NCBI GenBank assembly: GCA_030615705.1
Contig: JAUWYT010000023.1
Location: 1 to 11,301 of the forward strand
DNA length: 11,301 bases
Source of the DNA: Chloroflexota bacterium
Lineage (GTDB): Bacteria; Chloroflexota; Anaerolineae; VGOG01
Direction of reading: 5' to 3'
Made by a program: the position numbers and the translations under genes
The notes under the pieces: generated by a model
Told to the model about the DNA's origin: nothing
What the model saw: only the letters and a program-made list of their open reading frames with translations
Database searches by the model: none
Shown here: piece after piece, positions 1-4,271 of the stretch
How positions within the stretch are numbered: position 1 is the stretch's first letter
How the letters are laid out: each line of letters begins with the position of its first letter

Positions 1-120
1 TAACCCTTCGAGTTTGCCCTTCGGCAAAGCCTGTCCTGAGTTTGTCAAAGGGCTCAGGGGAGGCTTTGCCCTTCGACAAACTCAGGACGAGCTCAGGCCA
101 AGTGCTATCGGGCTGAAAGA
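1..120. repeat. Interspersed inverted repeat of the CCTGTCCTGAG/GTCGAAGG family
   Basis: Positions 33-53 and 68-88 are inverted copies of each other over 21 bases with one mismatch, separated by a 14-base loop. A second nested pair (ggcaaagcct at 23-32 and aggctttgcc at 61-70) extends the structure. Short pieces of the same sequence (GCCTGTCCTGAG and CCTTCGAC) recur inside mutL at 4949-4974 and at the ends of the insert at 5343-5450, so this is a dispersed repeat rather than a local hairpin. It may also end transcripts coming from the YtxH gene, but there is no T-run to prove this. The rest of 121-243 shows nothing I can name. Confidence 0.7.
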
Positions 121-243
121 GCAAAGCTCCTTGAAGGGTGCTCACTCTTAGGCTTAGCCCCAGGCAACCCGGCAATGGTTTACCGACACCCAAGCGAGAC
201 TATTCAACTGAGAAGACGGCAAAAAGTCGAAGGAGCTAGAACA

Positions 244-597
244 TCAGGCCTCAGCTTCGGCCTCAGCCGTGGCTTTGCCCTTCGCCTCCTCCAGCTTGGC
301 CACCAGCTCCTCTTTTTTCTTGGACGCTGCCTCCTTGCCTTCGGCGACGGCCTCCTCGATTCGGCCCTTCTTCTCCTCCAGGATAACCTGGCCCTTCTCC
401 CGAAGCTCCTCGGCTGTCTTCCTGGCCTCCAATGCCAGTTCCTCGGCCCTGCCTTTGAGCTCGATCCCCTTCTCACTGAGTCGCGCCCGAGTCTCTTCCC
501 CGGCTTCAGGGGCCATGAGCAAGCCTGCCGCGAACCCCACCAACCCGCCGACGATAAATCCGGCTACAAACCAGCCACTCCCATTGTCGTTGCTCAT
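244..597 (-). CDS. YtxH-like membrane-anchored coiled-coil protein
   Basis: A 117-residue protein of the YtxH/gas-vesicle-like small protein type. An N-terminal hydrophobic, glycine-rich segment (about residues 10-30, with GFIVGGLVGFAAGLLMAP) is followed by a long charged helix rich in Ala, Glu, Lys and Arg, typical of a coiled coil, and an Ala-Glu repeat tail. The MAPEAGEETR junction is characteristic of YtxH proteins. The start is ATG at 597 because GAGGAGAG lies just upstream; a longer TTG start at 618 would swallow that site. In Bacillus subtilis the homologue is a general-stress protein of unknown biochemical role, encoded with ytxG; the same order is seen here, 39 bases downstream of a YtxG-like gene. 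It probably sits in the cytoplasmic membrane with the helix in the cytosol. Confidence 0.85.
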   Translation of the reverse strand: MSNDNGSGWFVAGFIVGGLVGFAAGLLMAPEAGEETRARLSEKGIELKGRAEELALEARKTAEELREKGQVILEEKKGRIEEAVAEGKEAASKKKEELVAKLEEAKGKATAEAEAEA

Positions 598-636
598 TGT
601 CAATCTCTCCTCTCTCAAAGAATTTAGTTGCGCGTT

Positions 637-1038
637 CTAGTCACTGCGCCTACTTCGCCATTTGGTCAGTGTCTGTATTGCGCTCTTCACCCCAGATGCA
701 TAACTGATCACCTTGATGATCGGTGAGACCACGGCGTCGCTCACAAAAGTAGCCGTTCCCCGCACAGTGTTGACCGTCTCGCTCGTGGAATCGAGGATCG
801 GCGTTATCTTTCTCTCCAAGGTCTGGATCAGCCACCACAACATGCCGATGACCACGCCCAAGAGCAGCAGCACCACTATGGATTCGAGGGCGAGGACGAT
901 GATGGCGATGTCTCGAATGGTGGCCGTCGGCCCTGGCGAGATAAAGAGGAAATAGCACATTACGGCCAACAGCACTACTACGACCACCAAGATAACGATA
1001 AGGGCTATCTGGAAGTTCTTCCTCTCACGCTCGTTCAC
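637..1038 (-). CDS. YtxG/DUF948-like two-helix membrane protein
   Basis: A 133-residue protein with two strongly hydrophobic segments (about residues 10-35 and 43-72), followed by an amphipathic stretch containing TVNTVRGTATFVSDAVVSP. The repeated polar/hydrophobic pattern after the membrane segment resembles DUF948 (YtxG) proteins, although the first membrane helix is extra compared with the usual single anchor. The start is GTG at 1038, supported by GGAGAG a few bases upstream and a near-perfect promoter at 1074-1102. It is first in a two-gene operon with the YtxH-like gene, matching ytxG-ytxH of Bacillus, a stress-induced pair. The biochemical function is not known. The family call is moderate; the membrane topology and operon are clear. 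Confidence 0.75.
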   Translation of the reverse strand: MNERERKNFQIALIVILVVVVVLLAVMCYFLFISPGPTATIRDIAIIVLALESIVVLLLLGVVIGMLWWLIQTLERKITPILDSTSETVNTVRGTATFVSDAVVSPIIKVISYASGVKSAIQTLTKWRSRRSD

Positions 1039-1073
1039 GTTGCTCTCTCCTTGTTCGTACTGGATTGTGCATC

Positions 1074-1102
1074 ATTATATCACACGCCCATGCGATAGTC
1101 AA
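1074..1102 (-). promoter_or_regulatory. Sigma-70-type promoter of the YtxG/YtxH-like operon
   Basis: On the minus strand, TTGACT (1102-1097) is followed after exactly 17 bases by TATAAT (1079-1074). The hexamers match consensus at 5/6 and 6/6. The predicted transcript starts about 30 bases before the GTG start at 1038. This points to housekeeping sigma control rather than a dedicated stress sigma. Confidence 0.8.
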
Positions 1103-1129
1103 AACAGCACCCTTCGTTGGTTAGAAAGC

Positions 1130-1993
1130 CTAGTTCCCCCTCCCCTTTCTCCTTTGCTCTTCGAGAAAGTCTTCTATTTCCTCGATAATGTCTCGATCCA
1201 TTTCAGCTTCTGCTGGCCTGACGTGAGTCATCAAGCTTTCAAATCTGTCTATGGTCTCCCTCGTATCTTCAGGCAAAGCATTGTACAGTTTCTCCATCTC
1301 TGGTTCGAACCTTTCAGCCCAGGCGGTCAATTCATCTAGGTTGATCTCGACGTCGAGCATCTCGATCAAAACCTCAAGAACAGCTCGAGAGGCCCCGGGA
1401 TTTGCTACCTGTGTAGCATAGACTGGTATTTCCCCCAAAAGACAGACTCCCTCGACCCCTCTCTCTTTGGCGACCCCTAGCAATAACCCATTCAAACCCC
1501 CTATGCTGCCACTTTCCATCACTTGCACGCGATATCCCTTCAGGTATTCTATCAATTCCGCGTCTGTGGCAGTTCCCCAGACCCTTGGTCGCCTGGAGTG
1601 ATGAATGAAAAGAGGGAATGATGCAAATGTGTATATCCTTATGATTTGAAATTCCTCAGCTACATCCAGAATCCGGTTGGCAAATTCATATCCTCTCTCA
1701 GGTTGACTACTCCCTATAAAGATTACCAGGCCGTGCTCACGATCTGTATCCCAGCTATAGAACTTGCTCTCCGGCAATTCTGGCACTTGTATCAAATGAT
1801 CTTCGATTAGGACCTGGGCAGGGGAGAAGAAATAGTAGGGGTCGATCTCCCCGAATTCCTCGGCCCCAAGTTGATGCCTTAAGTAATTAGCAGCGATTAT
1901 GGCAACCCCACCCATACCAGGCCAAGCTGCAACCATGTACGGGCTGCGCAGTTTGGGCCTTTTGAAGAGTTCAACAGGATTGACCGTATCCAT
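1130..1993 (-). CDS. PAC2-family protein (proteasome assembly chaperone fold)
   Basis: A 287-residue protein matching the PAC2 family (COG1938/COG2047 type). Visible family features are the N-terminal strand and glycine turn WPGMGGVAIIAANYL (about residues 24-38), the central IFIGSSQPERGYEFA segment, and the GSIGGLNGLLLGVAKERG / LLGEIPVYATQVANPGASRAVLEVL stretch (about residues 160-212). The C-terminus is an acidic, probably helical tail (EEIEDFLEEQRRK). Archaeal and eukaryotic relatives help assemble proteasomes; the bacterial members have no settled function. No proteasome subunit or Pup gene lies in the window. ATG at 1993 is preceded by GAGGG at a rather short distance. It is a single gene: a candidate promoter lies at 2058-2086, and a separate promoter follows it at 1102. 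Confidence 0.9.
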   Translation of the reverse strand: MDTVNPVELFKRPKLRSPYMVAAWPGMGGVAIIAANYLRHQLGAEEFGEIDPYYFFSPAQVLIEDHLIQVPELPESKFYSWDTDREHGLVIFIGSSQPERGYEFANRILDVAEEFQIIRIYTFASFPLFIHHSRRPRVWGTATDAELIEYLKGYRVQVMESGSIGGLNGLLLGVAKERGVEGVCLLGEIPVYATQVANPGASRAVLEVLIEMLDVEINLDELTAWAERFEPEMEKLYNALPEDTRETIDRFESLMTHVRPAEAEMDRDIIEEIEDFLEEQRRKGRGN

Positions 1994-2057
1994 GACCCTC
2001 GACTAACTCGCTAATAGACACCACGAGTGAGCAGGACAGAAATCAGGGCTGAATAGA

Positions 2058-2086
2058 ATTATGACACCAAGCTTCTTTTGCCGCAA
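2058..2086 (-). promoter_or_regulatory. Candidate promoter of the PAC2 gene, overlapped by a hairpin
   Basis: TTGCGG (2086-2081) and CATAAT (2063-2058) are spaced by 17 bases on the minus strand. The -10 is good (5/6) and the -35 weak. An inverted repeat on the minus strand, AGCTTTTG...CAAAAGaAGCT (2091-2070), covers the -35 element just after the stop of the upstream small membrane protein. It could be a weak terminator of that operon or an operator; it has no T-run. Confidence 0.35.
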
Positions 2087-2098
2087 AAGCTGTAACCA

Positions 2099-2359
2099 TC
2101 ACACCCTCAACCACCTGACCACGAGCAGGAGCAGCCAAGCTCCGATGGTTCCTTCCACGACATGGCTCTGACCAATCATCAGGATGTCCAGACCCAGGAA
2201 GTCTCCTGCAAGCTCACCTATCCCGAAGCCCAGCCAGCAGGCCAGCAGGTAGAGCAGCAAGTCCCTGGCACTCCCTCCCTGCCACAAGTTGAAAAGGGCA
2301 GCGTAGGCACTAGCGATGATCAGGGACAAGACCAGAGGAGGAGAGAGGAGTATCTGCAT
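2099..2359 (-). CDS. Small hydrophobic membrane protein coupled to mnmA
   Basis: An 86-residue protein of unknown function with about three hydrophobic segments: near residues 4-24 (PPLVLSLIIASAYAALFNLW), 33-57 (DLLLYLLACWLGFGIGELAG), and 69-84 (VEGTIGAWLLLLVVRWL). The second helix ends in GFGIGELAGDFLG, a small-residue pattern that could pack helices. The ATG at 2359 lies one base beyond the mnmA stop (TAA at 2361-2363), so translation is probably coupled. It is the last gene of the tRNA-iscU-mnmA operon. I do not recognise a named family. Stop is TGA. Confidence 0.7.
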   Translation of the reverse strand: MQILLSPPLVLSLIIASAYAALFNLWQGGSARDLLLYLLACWLGFGIGELAGDFLGLDILMIGQSHVVEGTIGAWLLLLVVRWLRV

Positions 2360-2360
2360 C

Positions 2361-3440
2361 TTAACTGATTATCCCCCCACCCAGTACGACCTCACCTTGA
2401 TAGAAGACAACGCCCTGTCCTGGTGTGATGTCCCGCTGCGGCTGGGCGAATGTCACTCGCGCCCGGCCATCTTCGAGCGGAGTGAGGAGGGCTTCGGACT
2501 CGACAGCCTTGTAGCGGATCTTAGCCGTGATCCCCAGAGGCCCCTGAGGGATTTGTCCAGAGATGTAATTGACCTCTGTGGCCACAAGCTCCCGTCGCCC
2601 TAACTCCGCCCTGGTACCCACAACCAGCGCGTTGCGAGCCACGTCGATCTGCATGACGTAGAGGGCCTCTGGGGCAGCGATACCCAAGCCCTCCCGCTGG
2701 CCGATGGTGTAGAAAGGCAGACCTTTGTGCTGACCAATCGTACGCCCCGCTGTGTCCAAGATGGGGCCAGGCCGAATGGTCTCTGGCGCCTGGGCCTGCA
2801 CAAAGCGCCGGTAATCGTTATCCGAGAGGAAGCAGAGGTCCTGGCTTTCAGCCTTTTCAGCTACGGGCAGATCTCGCTGACGAGCCATAACCCGTACCTG
2901 CTGCTTTGTGTAGTCGCCCAAAGGCAAGAGGAGATGCTGGAGCTCCCTCTGCCCCAGCATGTAGAGCACATAGGACTGATCCTTCTCCCCGTCGCAACCC
3001 TTGAGAAGCTGATAACGACCATTCACCTGCCGTACTCTGGCATAGTGACCCGTGGCCAGATATTGGGCATCCATAGCCAAGGCTCGACGGAGCAGGAGAT
3101 CGAACTTAATACGGCGGTTGCAAGCTAGACAGGGGTTTGGGGTACGCCCGCGAGCGTATTCCATGATGAAGACATCAACGACTTCCCTCTTGAATTCCCG
3201 CTCATAGTTAATCAGGTAGAAAGGGATTTCCAAAGTGTAGCAGACGCGGCGAGCATCCTCCATAGCTTCGATGGAGCAACAGCGGTTGGTTGAGCCGCCT
3301 TGGCCCTCCTCGGCCCAGAGGCGCATCATAACACCGATCACATCGTAACCCTGCTCCACCAGAAGGGCCGCCGTCGTGGAGCTATCCACTCCGCCGCTCA
3401 CGGCTACTACGACACGTCTGCCTTCCCCTGTATGCATCAT
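2361..3440 (-). CDS. mnmA: tRNA-specific 2-thiouridylase MnmA
   Basis: MnmA uses ATP and persulfide sulfur to put a 2-thio group on U34 of tRNA-Lys, -Glu and -Gln. The 359-residue product has the PP-loop SGGVDSS (about 15-21), the first catalytic cysteine in NPCLACNRRIKFD (about C107), the TGHYAR and DQSYVLY tRNA/ATP-site motifs, and the second catalytic cysteine in ESQDLCFL (about C203). A C-terminal beta-barrel region with QREGLGI and TPGQGVVFY follows. Start is placed at ATG 3440; TTG at 3443 and a second ATG at 3437 are alternatives. The ribosome site is weak (TTTTGGGG), consistent with translation that depends on readthrough from the overlapping iscU frame. In many bacteria mnmA sits beside iscS/iscU; here only the scaffold gene is adjacent and no cysteine desulfurase is visible. 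Confidence 0.97.
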   Translation of the reverse strand: MMHTGEGRRVVVAVSGGVDSSTTAALLVEQGYDVIGVMMRLWAEEGQGGSTNRCCSIEAMEDARRVCYTLEIPFYLINYEREFKREVVDVFIMEYARGRTPNPCLACNRRIKFDLLLRRALAMDAQYLATGHYARVRQVNGRYQLLKGCDGEKDQSYVLYMLGQRELQHLLLPLGDYTKQQVRVMARQRDLPVAEKAESQDLCFLSDNDYRRFVQAQAPETIRPGPILDTAGRTIGQHKGLPFYTIGQREGLGIAAPEALYVMQIDVARNALVVGTRAELGRRELVATEVNYISGQIPQGPLGITAKIRYKAVESEALLTPLEDGRARVTFAQPQRDITPGQGVVFYQGEVVLGGGIIS

Positions 3441-3570
3441 CAATTACCCCAAAACCTCGTCGAGCTCTGGCCACCTTGACCTCAGGATGCTTGCTGCGGG
3501 AATCTTCGATGGCCTTGTGCAAGGCGTTGGCGGCCAAATTGCTACAGTGCATCTTGATGGGAGGTAACCC
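3382..3570 (-). pseudogene. C-terminal third of IscU/NifU-like scaffold, left untranslated beyond an in-frame TGA
   Basis: Reading straight on after the TGA at 3573-3571, in the same frame and with no insertion or deletion, gives GLPPIKMHCSNLAANALHKA and then IEDSRSKHPE, the conserved IscU/NifU C-terminal block with the third cluster ligand (Cys, residue 102 of the full frame). The frame stays open to TAG at 3384-3382 and overlaps the first 20 codons of mnmA. The preserved sequence shows that the disruption is either very recent or a sequence error. There is no evident start codon that would let this part be made alone, apart from ATG within IKMHC. Confidence 0.8.
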
Positions 3571-3849
3571 TCATAGAGCCTCGGCCACCGTTTTGTTGCT
3601 AACGTCCAGGGCCTCGTCAAGGGTTTTCCCTTTGACCATCTCTGTGACCATTGAACTGGTAGCTATAGCTGCCCCGCAGCCGAACGTCCTGAACTTTATG
3701 TCTTCAACGCGGTTGTCCTTGACCTTGATGAATATCTCCATCAGGTCGCCACAGATAGGGTTGCCCTCTTTACCAACCCCATCGGCATCCTCGATGACCC
3801 CCACATTGCGGGGCTTCATGAAGTGTTCCTTGACTAATACGCTGTACAT
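3571..3849 (-). CDS. iscU: IscU/NifU-type Fe-S cluster scaffold, truncated by an in-frame TGA
   Basis: The scaffold protein on which iron-sulfur clusters are built from cysteine-desulfurase sulfur. The readable part is 92 residues: MYSVLVKEHFMKPRNVG start, then NPICGD with the first ligand Cys33 and Asp35, and TFGCGAAIATSS with the second ligand Cys58. It stops right after KTVAEAL, where the family reads ALGGLPP, so the stop replaces a glycine codon (GGA to TGA, one base). The third ligand cysteine is lost. ATG at 3849 follows GAGGGA at good spacing; the longer frame runs into tRNA-Gly and is rejected. Position 40 bases below tRNA-Gly, with no own promoter seen, places it in the tRNA operon. 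Possible explanations: pseudogene, sequencing or assembly error, or stop readthrough. The scaffold identity is secure. Confidence 0.85.
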   Translation of the reverse strand: MYSVLVKEHFMKPRNVGVIEDADGVGKEGNPICGDLMEIFIKVKDNRVEDIKFRTFGCGAAIATSSMVTEMVKGKTLDEALDVSNKTVAEAL

Positions 3850-3888
3850 CCAATCCCTCGGTTCTACGGTTTGAGAACGGCCAAAAAA

Positions 3889-3963
3889 TGGAGCGGAAGA
3901 TGGGATTCGAACCCACGACCCTCTCCTTGGCAAGGAGATGCTCTACCGCTGAGCCACTTCCGC
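3889..3963 (-). tRNA. tRNA-Gly(GCC)
   Basis: The cloverleaf folds cleanly: acceptor GCGGAAG/CTTCCGC, D-arm GCTC...GAGC, anticodon stem TCTCC/GGAGA around loop TTGCCAA (anticodon GCC), T-arm GTGGG TTCGAAT CCCAT, discriminator T. The 3' CCA is encoded (3891-3889). It lies between tRNA-Leu and iscU in the same transcript. Confidence 0.97.
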
Positions 3964-3971
3964 TCGACCCG

Positions 3972-3992
3972 GGCTAGTTACGGAAACTAGCC
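3972..3992. other. Hairpin between the two tRNAs
   Basis: ggctagtt (3972-3979) and aactagcc (3985-3992) form a perfect 8-bp stem with a 5-base loop in the 36-base spacer between tRNA-Leu and tRNA-Gly. It is most simply a processing or spacer structure of the dual tRNA transcript; no T-run follows in the minus direction, so it should not stop transcription. Confidence 0.5.
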
Positions 3993-3999
3993 GATGTAT

Positions 4000-4085
4000 T
4001 GGTGGGGAAGGAGAGATTTGAACTCTCACGGGCTAGGCCCACGTGATCCTAAGTCACGCTCGTCTGCCAATTCCGACACTTCCCC
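4000..4085 (-). tRNA. tRNA-Leu(UAG)
   Basis: A class II tRNA with a long variable arm. Acceptor GGGGAAG/CTTCCCC, anticodon stem CGTGA/TCACG around loop CTTAGGA (anticodon TAG, reading CUN leucine codons), variable arm GGGC..GCCC, T-arm GAGAG TTCAAAT CTCTC, discriminator A, encoded CCA (4002-4000). It is the first gene after the promoter at 4102-4130. Confidence 0.97.
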
Positions 4086-4101
4086 GCTGATTTCAAAGGA
4101 T

Positions 4102-4130
4102 ATTATACTGTCAGCACAGTGATTTTGCAA
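4102..4130 (-). promoter_or_regulatory. Promoter of the tRNA-Leu/tRNA-Gly/iscU/mnmA operon
   Basis: Minus-strand TTGCAA (4130-4125), a 17-base spacer and a perfect TATAAT (4107-4102). The expected start is about 10 bases before the 5' end of tRNA-Leu. No other convincing promoter is visible before iscU or mnmA, so this one probably feeds the whole unit down to 2099. Confidence 0.8.
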
Positions 4131-4166
4131 GTCGCGGGGTAGGGTTATTCAGTTCTCAAGCCCATC

Positions 4167-4264
4167 AGCCTTGCGAGGGTTCGCTGCCATACTAGAATTG
4201 CATTTTCACGACCATAGTCGCATCGTTGAGGCTGGCGATTGCTAGGACAAACCTTCGCAAGGCT
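4167..4264. repeat. Long-spaced inverted repeat downstream of mutL
   Basis: agccttgcgagggtt (4167-4181) and aaccttcgcaaggct (4250-4264) are inverted copies with one mismatch over 15 bases, enclosing 68 bases. It lies between the mutL stop and the tRNA promoter. It might be a terminator-like structure for mutL, a remnant of a small non-autonomous element, or another dispersed repeat; no T-run or target duplication is evident. Confidence 0.5.
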
Positions 4265-4271
4265 CGCTCTC

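Noticed and set aside
175..627. 150-codon plus-strand frame (and the overlapping 269-640 frame).
   Set aside because: Antisense to the YtxH-like gene; the low-complexity Leu/Ser-rich products arise from the Glu/Ala/Lys-rich coiled coil on the other strand.
3571..3573. TGA decoded as glycine (alternative genetic code as in SR1/Gracilibacteria).
   Set aside because: mutL, nadD, the YtxH-like gene, the TIM-barrel gene and the small membrane gene all end at TGA at positions that fit their expected C-termini, so TGA is an ordinary stop here.
3850..3933. N-terminal extension of the IscU frame into tRNA-Gly.
   Set aside because: The added residues are encoded by the tRNA itself; a good ribosome site precedes the ATG at 3849 and the family starts there.
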